Shown: positions 54,697 to 63,740 of the stretch, in pieces | How the letters are laid out: the number at the start of each line of letters is the position of its first letter | How positions within the stretch are numbered: the stretch's first letter is position 1 | Assembly (NCBI GenBank): GCA_964538875.1 | Contig: CAZIHO010000004.1 | Span: forward strand, 8,605-72,604 | Direction of reading: 5' to 3' | DNA length: 64,000 nucleotides | Origin: CAZIHO01 sp964538875 | GTDB taxonomy: Bacteria > Pseudomonadota > Gammaproteobacteria > Chromatiales > Chromatiaceae | Made by a program: the position numbers and the translations under genes | The notes under the pieces: model-generated | What the model was told of the DNA's origin: nothing | Seen by the model: the letters and a program-made list of their open reading frames with translations, nothing else | Database searches by the model: none

Positions 54697-56238
54697 CTAG
54701 TTCTTGCCCTTGGGTAGGCAGTGGGCGTAACCGGTACGCTGGTAATCCTTGTTCTTCAGCGCCGCCTCCAGGGTATCGCAAATAGTCCGCAAGACCTGCA
54801 CCCGGGCGAAATACTTGTTATTCCCGGCGATCAAATGCCAGGGCGCATGCTCGGTACTGGTACGGATGACCATCTCGTTGACCGCGAGCCGATAAGCGTC
54901 CCACTTTTCCCGGTTGCGCCAGTCCTCATCAGTGATTTTATGTTGCTTGTAGGCTATCTGCTCCCGTTCCTTAAAGCGCCTGAGTTGTTCGTCCTTGCTC
55001 ACATGGAGCCAGAACTTCATGAGAATGATGCCACTTTCGATCAGTTCCTCCTCAAAATGATTGATCTCCGCGTAGGCGCGGTGCCATTCCGGCGCGCTGG
55101 CGAAACCCTCCACCCGCTCCACCAGCACCCGCCCATACCAGGATCGGTCGTAAATGGTGATATAACCGGCCCGGGGCACGTGACGCCAAAAGCGCCACAG
55201 ATAGTGGTGGGCCTTTTCCTCATCGGTGGGGGCCGCCACGGAAATAGACCGATACAGGCGGGCATCTACTGCGGAGGTAAAACGCCGGATGGCGCCACCC
55301 TTGCCAGCTGCGTCCCAGCCTTCCAGTACTAAAACGCAGGATCTTTGTTTGCCATAGGCCTTCCAGGCTAACTCACTCGCCCGCACCTCCAGTGTGGACA
55401 TTTGCTCTTCGTAGGCTCGTTCGTCCAGGGCTTGGTCCAGGTCCACGTGATCCAATACCGTGACCTGGGCGGAAGCGCCATCCGGGAGACTGGGCGCGTG
55501 GGACGAGAGTTGCGTATCCGCGACGTTGGGCGCCGCCAACCGGGTGCGAATGGAGTTGGCCAGGGTGCGGCCCACGGTCATGTCCCGGTAGCGTTTATCG
55601 GTGGCTTCGATCAGATACCAAGGTGCGATGCCCTGATCCGTGTGGCGAATGACCCGTTCGGCGATTTGTTCAAACTCGGCGTAGTGCCTAGAAAATTTGC
55701 CTTTTTCTGGAATCATGCGCCAGCGGCTTTGGTCGTTGCCGGATTTGTCGCTCAAGCGCCGGTGCTGGGTTGGTTCGTCCAGATGAAACCAGAATTTCAC
55801 TACCAAGGCGCCGTCCAGGGTGAGCATGCGCTCAAATTCCGCGATGCGGGCCAGTTCCGCGTCCAACTCCGCGTCATTACACAAGCCCTTGAAGCGGTGC
55901 TCGATGGGGAGCAGATACCAGCCGCCGAATAACACCGCGATTTCGCCCCGCGCCGGCAGACTACGCCAAAAGCGCCAATAGCGCGGCCGTTCCCGTTCTT
56001 CGTCGGTTTCATCCCAAAAGGCGAAAGTCTGCACGCCCCGGGTATCCAGCCATTTGTTGAGGCGGTTCACCACCTCGCCCCGGCCCGCGCCTTCAACCCC
56101 AGCCACGATGACCACCACCGGGACGTTGGTGCCCTTAAGATCCTGTTGAATTTGCAGAATATCCGCTCTGAGCTTGATTTCCTGCTCCAAGAACTCCGGG
56201 CGGCTCAGCTTGCGACCGACTTTGGTGGCTTCAAACAT
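54697..56238 (-). CDS. pap: polyphosphate:AMP phosphotransferase (two-domain PPK2)
   Basis: This 513-residue class II PPK2 protein is built of two fused kinase-fold domains. The C-terminal domain is catalytic-looking: LEGWDAAGKGGAIRRFTSAVDAR (Walker A) and ITIYDRSWYGRVLVERVEGF (Walker B/lid). The N-terminal domain keeps the shape (VIVAGVEGAGRGEVVNRLN and FWDETDEERERPRYWRFW) but the Walker A Lys is Arg, so it is probably inactive or structural. The enzyme makes ADP from AMP and polyphosphate. ATG 56238 is the family start. Confidence 0.93.
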   Translation of the reverse strand: MFEATKVGRKLSRPEFLEQEIKLRADILQIQQDLKGTNVPVVVIVAGVEGAGRGEVVNRLNKWLDTRGVQTFAFWDETDEERERPRYWRFWRSLPARGEIAVLFGGWYLLPIEHRFKGLCNDAELDAELARIAEFERMLTLDGALVVKFWFHLDEPTQHRRLSDKSGNDQSRWRMIPEKGKFSRHYAEFEQIAERVIRHTDQGIAPWYLIEATDKRYRDMTVGRTLANSIRTRLAAPNVADTQLSSHAPSLPDGASAQVTVLDHVDLDQALDERAYEEQMSTLEVRASELAWKAYGKQRSCVLVLEGWDAAGKGGAIRRFTSAVDARLYRSISVAAPTDEEKAHHYLWRFWRHVPRAGYITIYDRSWYGRVLVERVEGFASAPEWHRAYAEINHFEEELIESGIILMKFWLHVSKDEQLRRFKEREQIAYKQHKITDEDWRNREKWDAYRLAVNEMVIRTSTEHAPWHLIAGNNKYFARVQVLRTICDTLEAALKNKDYQRTGYAHCLPKGKN

Positions 56239-56549
56239 GGTTATGATGACCCCTGGGTAAAGGACGTTTGACCCATCATATGGAAAAGCCGCCGGAGAGC
56301 AAGGACCAGCCTTCGCCTTGGGGCGCAATCGGCCCTGCGCGGGGGTTTTGGAAAAGCATTTACCATGCCTCGAACTGGCAGGCAGCCGCCCCAACCCACC
56401 AATCAGCGACTCCGCTACCCCCTGCTTTCCCGGTATTGAGGTGCCGGCCTGAGCGCCGGGCGGCTGACAACGGTCTGATCGTTTAGGTACTGCCGGGGCG
56501 ACGTTGACACAATTTTGGCCATCGGCCGCCCGGGAGCCTATGATTCAGT
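56239..56549. other. divergent intergenic region, pap / SirB2
   Basis: This 311-nt gap holds no supported gene. A 72-codon frame at 56268-56486 has no family resemblance or ribosome site. It must contain the promoters for both neighbours, but none matches consensus well. Confidence 0.6.
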
Positions 56550-56933
56550 ATGCTGGATTACCCAACCTTGAAGACCCTGCACCTAACCGCAGTCAGTGTG
56601 ACCCTGACGCTTTTTTTGCTTCGATGGTGGTGGGCGTTGTCCTTTTCCGCGCGCCTCGACCAACGCTGGGTGCGTGTAGTCCCCCACGTCAATGACAGCC
56701 TGCTGTTTTTAACCGGCTTAGGCCTAGCGAACACCCTTGGGCAATATCCGTTGGTGACGCCCTGGTTGACTGCCAAATTCGGTGCCCTGGTCTGCTACAT
56801 CCTGTTGGGAAGTGTCGCCTTAAAGCGGGGCCGCACGCGCCGCCAGCGGGCGGTGGCGGGAGTCCTGGCATTGCTGGTCCTGGCCTATTTGATTGGTGTC
56901 GCGTTGGCCCACGATCCCCGGCCCTTGTGGTGA
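56550..56933 (+). CDS. SirB2-family membrane protein
   Basis: This 127-residue integral membrane protein has four hydrophobic helices. The family pattern is LKTLHLTAVSVTLTLFLLR at the N-terminus, then VVPHVNDSLLFLTGLGLA and PWLTAKFGALVCYILLGSVALKRG. SirB2 proteins were named from Salmonella invasion regulation, but the biochemical role is unknown. It stands alone, converging on the hemerythrin-like gene. Confidence 0.9.
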   Translation: MLDYPTLKTLHLTAVSVTLTLFLLRWWWALSFSARLDQRWVRVVPHVNDSLLFLTGLGLANTLGQYPLVTPWLTAKFGALVCYILLGSVALKRGRTRRQRAVAGVLALLVLAYLIGVALAHDPRPLW

Positions 56934-56949
56934 GGTCAGACTGGAAACC

Positions 56950-56974
56950 CATCCACCGGGAGATCCGGTGGATG
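56950..56974. terminator. hairpin between convergent SirB2 and hemerythrin-like genes
   Basis: CATCCACCGG at 56950-56959 pairs perfectly with CCGGTGGATG at 56965-56974 around GAGAT. It lies between two convergent genes. No T run follows on either strand. Confidence 0.55.
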
Positions 56975-57001
56975 CAGGAAGGATCCTTGCCAAGTGGCTG
57001 C

Positions 57002-57448
57002 TCAGGCGGCGATGGCTTCTTCGCCAGTGGCCTTGCGCACCAGAGGATATAGATGCTCGGTTTCCCGTTGCAGGCGATCCAGAACCAGGTCCATGACTTC
57101 GCTGGTATCGTTGACGAATTTCTGGTGGTTGCGAATCATCAGCGCCTTACGGTTGGGATTGGCCCAGCGATTCAGGTAACTATTGAAAATCTTGCGAATT
57201 TCCTGGGACCCTGACATGAAGCGGTCCGCCTTGTTACGAACCGTCTGCTCGGGGCTGTTCAGCAGATGCTTATAGAGGTGCTTGTCTACCAATTCCATGT
57301 GGTCCCGCACCCGTTCCACATAATCAAAGAAGATGTTGCAGGTAATTTCCGTATCGCACATGGCCCGTTCCTTGATGAGGTACAGGAATACGTTGGATAG
57401 TTCGGTAATCTTATGATTTTGATGATGCAGGTCCGTAAAGGTAATCAT
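57002..57448 (-). CDS. hemerythrin-like helical protein
   Basis: This 148-residue all-helical protein resembles the hemerythrin / HHE bundle. Candidate iron ligands are His8, His9 and His12 in LHHQNHKITE, the helix VERVRDHMELVDKHLYKHLL with three His, IRNHQKFV, and ETEHLYPLV near the end. The spacing is not fully canonical, so diiron binding is likely but unproven. GAGGTA lies before ATG 57448. Members sense or bind O2 or NO. It is monocistronic. Confidence 0.65.
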   Translation of the reverse strand: MITFTDLHHQNHKITELSNVFLYLIKERAMCDTEITCNIFFDYVERVRDHMELVDKHLYKHLLNSPEQTVRNKADRFMSGSQEIRKIFNSYLNRWANPNRKALMIRNHQKFVNDTSEVMDLVLDRLQRETEHLYPLVRKATGEEAIAA

Positions 57449-57607
57449 GACAGGGTACCTCGTGGTCGGTCTTGTGGTGTCCAAAAGTATCGTTATATTG
57501 GTTCCGGGGTATTAGAATCCTGACTCCGGCAACAGGATCCAAGGTTACAAGTTTAGCAACATCCAAAAAGTTCGCTGGAAAGTCAGGTTTTCCGTTCGTA
57601 AAAGCGG

Positions 57608-58393
57608 TTAGCCCGGTCGCTGGCCACAGCCTCCAGCCGCCAATAGGGCTTCGACCCGGGCTAGGTCATCCCGGATGTCAACACTGGGACCTGGTTCCCG
57701 CACCGCCCGGGTCACATGGATTTTTTCCCCGTTCCACAGCACCCGGAGTTGTTCCAGGGATTCAGCCATCTCCAGTGGGGGGGGCGTCCAGTTTACATAG
57801 CGGCGCAGAAATCCGGCCCGGTAGGCGTAAATGCCTATATGGCGCCGAAACTCCACCCGTTTGGGCAGGGGTAGGGAGCCGGCCAGGAATTCATCTCGGT
57901 GCCAGGGGATCGGCGCCCGGGAAAAATAGAGAGCGTAGCCCTCTGAATCGACCACCACCTTGACCACGTGGGGATCAAACAGAATGTCCCGATCCGTGAT
58001 GGGCGCAGCCAGCGTTGCCATTACTGCCGCTGGATGTTCGGCGAGGTCTTCCGCGACCTGATTGATGAGGGCGGCCGGCATGCAGGGCTCATCCCCCTGT
58101 AAATTCACCAGAATGCTGTCCTCCGGCCAGGCTAGCCGCTCCAATACCTCGGCAATACGATCCGAACCACTTTGGTGGTGGGAGCCGGTCAGGCACACCT
58201 GGGCGCCGAAACGCTTGGCCCGCTGCAGGATGCGGTCATCATCGGTGGCGATCACCACCTCCCCTGCCGCGCTCTCCATGGCCCGTTCGTACACATGTTG
58301 AATCAGAGGCTTGCCGGCGATCTCGACCAAGGGTTTGCCCGGCAACCGGGTGGACGCGTAGCGAGCTGGAATCACAACCTTGAAATCCGTCAT
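57608..58393 (-). CDS. kdsB: 3-deoxy-manno-octulosonate cytidylyltransferase
   Basis: This 261-residue cytoplasmic enzyme activates Kdo as CMP-Kdo for lipid A core synthesis. The N-terminus FKVVIPARYASTRLPGKPL binds CTP, and LVNLQGDEPCMP and RHIGIYAYRAGFLRRY are family markers. It is the last gene of exbB-exbD-lpxK-Trm112-kdsB and follows the Trm112 gene by 19 nt. Confidence 0.97.
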   Translation of the reverse strand: MTDFKVVIPARYASTRLPGKPLVEIAGKPLIQHVYERAMESAAGEVVIATDDDRILQRAKRFGAQVCLTGSHHQSGSDRIAEVLERLAWPEDSILVNLQGDEPCMPAALINQVAEDLAEHPAAVMATLAAPITDRDILFDPHVVKVVVDSEGYALYFSRAPIPWHRDEFLAGSLPLPKRVEFRRHIGIYAYRAGFLRRYVNWTPPPLEMAESLEQLRVLWNGEKIHVTRAVREPGPSVDIRDDLARVEALLAAGGCGQRPG

Positions 58394-58412
58394 GGGGGTT
58401 CCCCCTGGGAGG

Positions 58413-58601
58413 TTAGCTGGTGGGAACTTCTTCCTCGGCCCTCAGTTGCCTGGCTTCTTCTTCCAGCATCACCGGAATCCCGTCTCGGACCGGGTAGGCC
58501 AGGCGGTCCAGGCGGCAGATGAGTTCCTGGGCCTTTTTGTCAAAATAGAGGGTGCCCTTGCACAGGGGACACACCAATACGTCGAGTAATGCTTTATCCA
58601 T
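58413..58601 (-). CDS. Trm112-family small zinc protein
   Basis: This 62-residue protein has DVLVCPLCKGTLYFD near the N-terminus and then RLAYPVRDGIPVMLEEEAR, the YcaR/Trm112 pattern. The usual second Cys-x-x-Cys is reduced to a single Cys (LICRLDRLAY), as in many bacterial copies. In eukaryotes Trm112 activates methyltransferases; the bacterial role is unclear. It overlaps lpxK by 8 nt. Confidence 0.93.
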   Translation of the reverse strand: MDKALLDVLVCPLCKGTLYFDKKAQELICRLDRLAYPVRDGIPVMLEEEARQLRAEEEVPTS

Positions 58602-59577
58602 GGGTAAGACCTGCTAACAGTGAATCCAACCGGGCCACCAAGGCCGCTTCTGGAGCGGCTTGCACCGGGACATACCAGGCGTCGGGGGGCGAGAGGGCAG
58701 CGCACTTGACCGCGTCCTTTTCCGTCATCATGAGCAGGCTACCCGGCTTGCTGGCCAGATCCTCTGCCTGGTAGGCGTGGTGATCCGGGAACGGACGCTC
58801 GACAAATTCCAGTCCGTGCCGGCGCAACAGGGCGAAAAAGCGTTCTGGATTGCCGATGCCCGCCAAAGCGATTATGGACCGCCCGCGAAATTGCTCAAGT
58901 GATTGGCGGCAATCCGGATTGACAAGATTGACAGCCGTGTCTCCCGTCAAGGCCACGGACAACTCGCCCGGTTGGCCTGGGCCGGTCACCCATTGAAGGT
59001 CCGTATGGACCAGGCGCGCCACCGGTTCCCGGAGCGGTCCCGCCGGCAGGCACCAGCCGTTACCGTAGCGTCGTTGTCCATCCAGGGCCACCAATTCCAG
59101 GTCCCGCCGCAAGGCATAATGTTGTAGGCCGTCGTCGCAGATCATGAGATCCACTGGTGCGCGGGCGAGTAGCAGGCGGCCGTCAGCGACTCGATTGGGC
59201 CCGGCGACCACCGGACAGCCGGAATGCCGGGCCAGTAGCACAGGCTCGTCACCCACTAGGCGGGGGTCGCTGTCGGGCGTCACCCATTGGGGCCAGGTCC
59301 GGGCTCGGCCCCGGTAGCCCCGAGTCAGAATGCCCGGGCGTCGGCCCTGGGCCAGCAAATGCCGGGCCAACCAAATCACGAATGGAGTCTTGCCGGTACC
59401 CCCGACGGTGAGATTGCCCACCAGGATCACCGGCACCGGCAGGGCTTGGCTGGGTAACCATTCCCGCTGGTACGCCCAGCGGCGTGTCCGCGCCCCCAGA
59501 CAAAATAGACCCGCTAGGGGCAGCAGGCCCCAAGCCAAGGGATTGCGGGTCTGCCAGAGGCCCTCGACGCCACCCAT
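58594..59577 (-). CDS. lpxK: tetraacyldisaccharide 4'-kinase
   Basis: This 327-residue inner-membrane kinase phosphorylates the 4' position of the lipid A precursor. The Walker A is ILVGNLTVGGTGKTPFVIWL, the DGLQ motif is MICDDGLQHYALRRD, and the N-terminal membrane helix is WGLLPLAGLFCLGA. It starts 3 nt past the exbD stop. The msbA gene that often precedes lpxK is missing here. Confidence 0.97.
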   Translation of the reverse strand: MGGVEGLWQTRNPLAWGLLPLAGLFCLGARTRRWAYQREWLPSQALPVPVILVGNLTVGGTGKTPFVIWLARHLLAQGRRPGILTRGYRGRARTWPQWVTPDSDPRLVGDEPVLLARHSGCPVVAGPNRVADGRLLLARAPVDLMICDDGLQHYALRRDLELVALDGQRRYGNGWCLPAGPLREPVARLVHTDLQWVTGPGQPGELSVALTGDTAVNLVNPDCRQSLEQFRGRSIIALAGIGNPERFFALLRRHGLEFVERPFPDHHAYQAEDLASKPGSLLMMTEKDAVKCAALSPPDAWYVPVQAAPEAALVARLDSLLAGLTHG

Positions 59578-59580
59578 GGG

Positions 59581-60021
59581 CTAAGGGAGTGCCGTAGGAT
59601 CGGCTTGCAGGGTGACGAATCCGATTTGGGTCAGACCCGCTTGGGCGGCCGCTTCCATGGCGGTGACCAACGCCTGATAGGGTGATTGCCGATCAGCGCT
59701 GATCCGCACCGGCAGCGTTTGCTTGTCCCCAAGGCTGGCTCGTAGGGCGCGTCCCAGGTTTTCCAGGGAGGGATTTTCCACCAACTGGTCGTTAACGAAA
59801 TAGCGGCCATCGCGGTCGATATTCAAACCGATCCCCTCGGGCGTCGGGTCCGACGCGGCTGCGGCGCCGGACTTGGGTAAATCAATCCGAACCTCGCCAA
59901 AGCGGTCAAAGGTGGTGGATAGCATGAAAAAAATCAGTAACAACAACACCACGTCGATGAAGGAGGTGACGTTGATTTCCGGCAAATGGCGCAGCCGCGA
60001 GCGCTGGTGCGGAAAGATCAT
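59581..60021 (-). CDS. exbD: ExbD/TolR-family biopolymer transport protein
   Basis: This 146-residue inner-membrane protein has one N-terminal helix (VTSFIDVVLLLLIFFMLSTTF) carrying the conserved proton-channel Asp, followed by a periplasmic domain starting FGEVRIDLPKS. It forms a proton-driven motor with ExbB for TonB or similar. ATG 60021 overlaps the exbB stop by 4 nt. It precedes lpxK, the usual arrangement. Confidence 0.94.
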   Translation of the reverse strand: MIFPHQRSRLRHLPEINVTSFIDVVLLLLIFFMLSTTFDRFGEVRIDLPKSGAAAASDPTPEGIGLNIDRDGRYFVNDQLVENPSLENLGRALRASLGDKQTLPVRISADRQSPYQALVTAMEAAAQAGLTQIGFVTLQADPTALP

Positions 60022-60635
60022 GGCTCTTCCTCCCGCTCACCGAGCATGACCTCCACCAATTTCAGCGCCTGTTCTTCCATCTCGATAATGAGGCAGTCCA
60101 CCTTGCCGGTGAAGTAGCGATGAAAAATGACTGCTGGGATGGCCACGGTGAGCCCTGCTGCCGTAGTGATTAGGGCTTCGGCAATACCGCCTGCCAATAT
60201 GCTGGGATTACTGACTCCCGCGCTGGTGATGGCGGAAAAGGTTTTGATCATGCCAAACACGGTGCCCAGCAGCCCCAGCAGGGGGGCTATGGAGGCGATG
60301 GTGCCCAGGGTATTCAGGTAGCGCTCCAAACCGGCCACCACCTGACGGCCCACCTCGCCAATGGCCTCCTTCATGACTTCCCGGGAATGCATACGATTGA
60401 CTAGGCCAGCCGCCAGGACCCGGCCAAGGGGCGACCCGCCCCGAAGTTCCTGGAGCCGCTCGGGCGTAAGCTGGCCCGTGCGATACCAATCCAAGACTTG
60501 GGGTACCAGTCTTCGCGGCACCACCCGGCGTGAGGCGAGGTGCCAAAAGCGATTCAGGATAATGCCCATGGCGACCACGGAACCCGCGATAATGGGAGCC
60601 ATGACCCAGCCGCCGGCCTTGATCCACTCGAACAC
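60018..60635 (-). CDS. exbB: ExbB/TolQ-family motor protein
   Basis: This 205-residue protein has three membrane helices: WVMAPIIAGSVVAMGIILNR, then LNTLGTIASIAPLLGLLGTVFGMI and IAEALITTAAGLTVAIPAVI, the last with the conserved Thr and Pro of the proton path. GTG 60635 has GGGAGG upstream and is preferred over the ATG at 60665. It forms a pentameric motor around ExbD. No tonB is visible. Confidence 0.94.
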   Translation of the reverse strand: MFEWIKAGGWVMAPIIAGSVVAMGIILNRFWHLASRRVVPRRLVPQVLDWYRTGQLTPERLQELRGGSPLGRVLAAGLVNRMHSREVMKEAIGEVGRQVVAGLERYLNTLGTIASIAPLLGLLGTVFGMIKTFSAITSAGVSNPSILAGGIAEALITTAAGLTVAIPAVIFHRYFTGKVDCLIIEMEEQALKLVEVMLGEREEEP

Positions 60636-60785
60636 CCTTAGCCTCCCCGGCCAATCGTTCCGCAATCAATGATACTCGAAGCATCCGGGGCTTCGTGATG
60701 TCGCGAGGGGCGCAGGCGGTAACAGGCCAACTGGTGAAGCTCGCACGGTAGCCGCCCGCTGGGGTGGCATTGGCGCCTTGCCGAA

Positions 60786-62177
60786 TCAAACAGCCGCAGC
60801 AATAGCGTCGAGACTGGCTTTGGCGTCCCCGAACAACATGCGAGTATTTTCTTTGTAAAACAAGGGATTTTGCACCCCGGCGTAGCCTGTCGCCATGCTT
60901 CGCTTCATCACCACCAGAGTTTTGGCCTTCCAAACCTCAAGCACCGGCATGCCGGCGATGGGGCTGGTGGGGTCGTCCTGGGCGCTGGGGTTCACAATGT
61001 CGTTGGCGCCGATCACCAGCACCACGTCGGTGGCCGGGAAATCTTGGTTGATTTCATCCAACTCCAGCACGATGTCGTAGGGCACCCTTGCCTCTGCAAG
61101 CAGAACATTCATGTGTCCCGGCATCCGCCCCGCCACCGGATGGATGGCGAAGCGTACCTGCACGCCCAGCTCCCGCAGCTTACGGGTGATCTCCGACACC
61201 CGGTGCTGGGCTTGAGCTACCGCCAGCCCGTAGCCGGGAACGATAACCACTTCCCTGGCGTCTTTGAGCAATTCCGCGGTTTCCTGGGCCGAAATAGGAA
61301 CCACTTCCCCCTGAACCGCCACGCCCTCGGCGGCCGGAGCGGTCCCCGCGCCGCCGAATCCACCGGCGATGACGGCCAGAAATTTACGGTTCATGGCGCG
61401 GCACATGATGTAGGAGAGTATGGCGCCGCTGCTGCCCACCAAGGCGCCAGTGACGATCAGCAGATCGTTGGACAGCATGAAACCGGTGGCCGCCGCTGCC
61501 CAGCCGGAATAGCTGTTGAGCATGGAAATCACCACCGGCATGTCCGCCCCGCCGATGGCCATCACTAGGTGAACGCCAAACACCAAGGCGATCAGGGTCA
61601 TCAGCAGCAGGGGCCAGATACCGCTGGTCTCTTCCGCGCCTGCGAACAGGATGCCGAGCCAGACGCAGGCCAGCGCCAGCCCGAGATTGAGCCAATGGCG
61701 GCCAGGCAAATACAACGGCTTGCTGGTGATTTTTTCATTCAGCTTGCCGAAGGCGACGACCGAGCCGGTAAAGGTGACCCCGCCGATCAGCACGCCGAGA
61801 TAGGTCTCCACCCGATGAATGGTTTGGGCCACGCCTTGCAAGTGGATGGCTGGATCCAGGAAGTTGGCATAACCCACCAGGACTGCAGCCAGGCCCACGA
61901 AGCTGTGCAAAATGGCTACCAGTTCCGGCATCGCGGTCATTTGCACCCGCGCCGCGACGAACACCCCGACCATGCCCCCCACCAGCATGCAGGTGAGCAA
62001 TACGCCATGACTGGTGACCTGGGGCCCAGCGATGGTCGCTATCAAGGCGATGGCCATGCCGATCATGCCAAACCAGTTTCCCCGGCGAGCGGTTTCGGGG
62101 TTGCTGAGGCCGCCCAAAGCGAGGACGAAAAGCACGCTGGCCAAGATGTAGGCCGCCGTTAAAAGACCCTGGTTCAT
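60786..62177 (-). CDS. pntB: NAD(P) transhydrogenase subunit beta
   Basis: This 463-residue inner-membrane subunit has about nine hydrophobic segments in the first 270 residues and a C-terminal NADP-binding domain with VIVPGYGLAVAQAQH, VRFAIHPVAGRMPGHMNVLL and DVVLVIGANDIVNPSAQDDP. With PntA it uses the proton gradient to make NADPH from NADH. It follows pntA by 12 nt. Confidence 0.97.
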   Translation of the reverse strand: MNQGLLTAAYILASVLFVLALGGLSNPETARRGNWFGMIGMAIALIATIAGPQVTSHGVLLTCMLVGGMVGVFVAARVQMTAMPELVAILHSFVGLAAVLVGYANFLDPAIHLQGVAQTIHRVETYLGVLIGGVTFTGSVVAFGKLNEKITSKPLYLPGRHWLNLGLALACVWLGILFAGAEETSGIWPLLLMTLIALVFGVHLVMAIGGADMPVVISMLNSYSGWAAAATGFMLSNDLLIVTGALVGSSGAILSYIMCRAMNRKFLAVIAGGFGGAGTAPAAEGVAVQGEVVPISAQETAELLKDAREVVIVPGYGLAVAQAQHRVSEITRKLRELGVQVRFAIHPVAGRMPGHMNVLLAEARVPYDIVLELDEINQDFPATDVVLVIGANDIVNPSAQDDPTSPIAGMPVLEVWKAKTLVVMKRSMATGYAGVQNPLFYKENTRMLFGDAKASLDAIAAAV

Positions 62178-62189
62178 GCTGAACTACCC

Positions 62190-63740
62190 CTACTTGCGAA
62201 ACATTTTCAGCATGCGCTGGGTAACCAAAAAGCCCCCGGCAATATTGATAGTCGCGATGAGAACCGCGATGGCGGCTAGGATCAGGATCAAGGCCATCGA
62301 ATTGGAAATCTGCAACAGAGCGCCGATGACGATGATGCCGCTGATGGCGTTGGTCACGCTCATCAGCGGTGTATGCAGGGCCGGAGTCACATTCCAGACC
62401 ACCATGTACCCGACAAAGCAAGCCAACACGAAAACGGTTAAGTGGGCCAAGAACTCGGGCGGGGAAACCGCCCCTAGGCCGAGCAGCAGCAACGCGCCGG
62501 TCAGCATGAACAGGGCGGCGCCCAGGCCCGACCCCTTGGCCGGTGGTGCGGGCACTGCCGGCGCGGGTGCTGGCCCCGGCCTGGGAACTCCGGTTAGCTT
62601 GGGGGCTGGCGGCGGCCAGGTGACGGTCCCTTCCTTAATGACCGTGGCTCCCCGGATGACCTCGTCCTCCATGTTGACATCAATCTGGCCATCCTTGCTG
62701 GGGCAGAGATCGGCCAGAAAATGCCGCAGGTTGGTCCCGTATAGCTGACTTGATTGAGGGGCCATCCGGCTGGGTAAGTCGGTGTAGCCGATCAGGGTGA
62801 CACCCTGCTTACGGGCGATCTGGCCTGGTTCGGTCAATTCGCAGTTGCCGCCCTGTTCGGCGGCTAGGTCCACGATCACACTGCCGGAGCGCATGGACGC
62901 TACCATCTCGGCGGTAATCAGCTTAGGTGCCGGTTTGCCAGGAATCAGGGCGGTGGTGATGATGATGTCCACCTCCTTGGCTTGACGGGCAAATAGATCC
63001 ATCTCCGCCTTGATGAACTCGGGGCTCATTTGCTTGGCGTAGCCGCCGACGCCGGAGCCCTCCTCGCGGAAATCCAACTCCAAGTACTCGGCGCCCATGC
63101 TCTTGACCTGATCCTTGACCTCCGGTCGGGTGTCAAAGGCGCGAACCTGTGCCCCCAAACTCACGGCGGCGCCGATGGCCGCGAGACCTGCGACGCCGGC
63201 GCCTATCACCATCACCTTGGCGGGTGGTACCTTGCCAGCGGCGGTGATTTGGCCGGTAAAAAAGCGGCCGAAGTGGTTGGCGGCTTCGATGATGGCCCGG
63301 TATCCGGCGATGTTCGCCATGGAACTCAGGGCATCCAATTTCTGCGCCCGGGAGATACGGGGCACGGCATCCATGGCCAAGACGGTGACGCCCCGGGCCG
63401 CCAGTCTTTGCAGCAAATCCGGATTTTGAGCCGGCCATACGAAACTAATGAGGTAAGCGCCGGGATTCAGCAGTGCCACCTCATCGACGCCAAGTACCGA
63501 GCTAAATTCCGGCGCCCGGACCTTGAGCAGAATTTGGGACTTGGACCAAAGTTCCCGAGCGTCCTGAAGGATTTCTGCACCCTGGTCGCGATAGGCGTCA
63601 TCGCTGAAATCCGCCGCCGCGCCGGCACCGGCTTCAACCATCAGGTCGAAGCCCAATTTGCGCAATTGGGCCACGGTTTCTGGAGTGGCGGCGACCCGCC
63701 GTTCCTGAGGATGAATTTCCTTGGGTATGCCGATAATCAA
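62190..63740 (-). CDS. pntA: NAD(P) transhydrogenase subunit alpha (fused type)
   Basis: This 516-residue protein carries the soluble NAD-binding domain (about 1-380) and the membrane segment (about 415-516) in one chain, as in E. coli. It starts IGIPKEIHPQERRVAATPET, and the dinucleotide loop is VIGAGVAGLAAIGAAVSLGA. A Pro/Ala-rich linker (residues about 388-415) precedes the four helices. The start is TTG 63740 with GGGAGG 7 nt upstream; this beats the longer frame from 63806. Confidence 0.96.
   Translation of the reverse strand: MIIGIPKEIHPQERRVAATPETVAQLRKLGFDLMVEAGAGAAADFSDDAYRDQGAEILQDARELWSKSQILLKVRAPEFSSVLGVDEVALLNPGAYLISFVWPAQNPDLLQRLAARGVTVLAMDAVPRISRAQKLDALSSMANIAGYRAIIEAANHFGRFFTGQITAAGKVPPAKVMVIGAGVAGLAAIGAAVSLGAQVRAFDTRPEVKDQVKSMGAEYLELDFREEGSGVGGYAKQMSPEFIKAEMDLFARQAKEVDIIITTALIPGKPAPKLITAEMVASMRSGSVIVDLAAEQGGNCELTEPGQIARKQGVTLIGYTDLPSRMAPQSSQLYGTNLRHFLADLCPSKDGQIDVNMEDEVIRGATVIKEGTVTWPPPAPKLTGVPRPGPAPAPAVPAPPAKGSGLGAALFMLTGALLLLGLGAVSPPEFLAHLTVFVLACFVGYMVVWNVTPALHTPLMSVTNAISGIIVIGALLQISNSMALILILAAIAVLIATINIAGGFLVTQRMLKMFRK

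Noticed and set aside
56268..56486. 72-codon frame upstream of SirB2
   Set aside because: No ribosome site, no recognisable domain and low-complexity composition; treated as intergenic.
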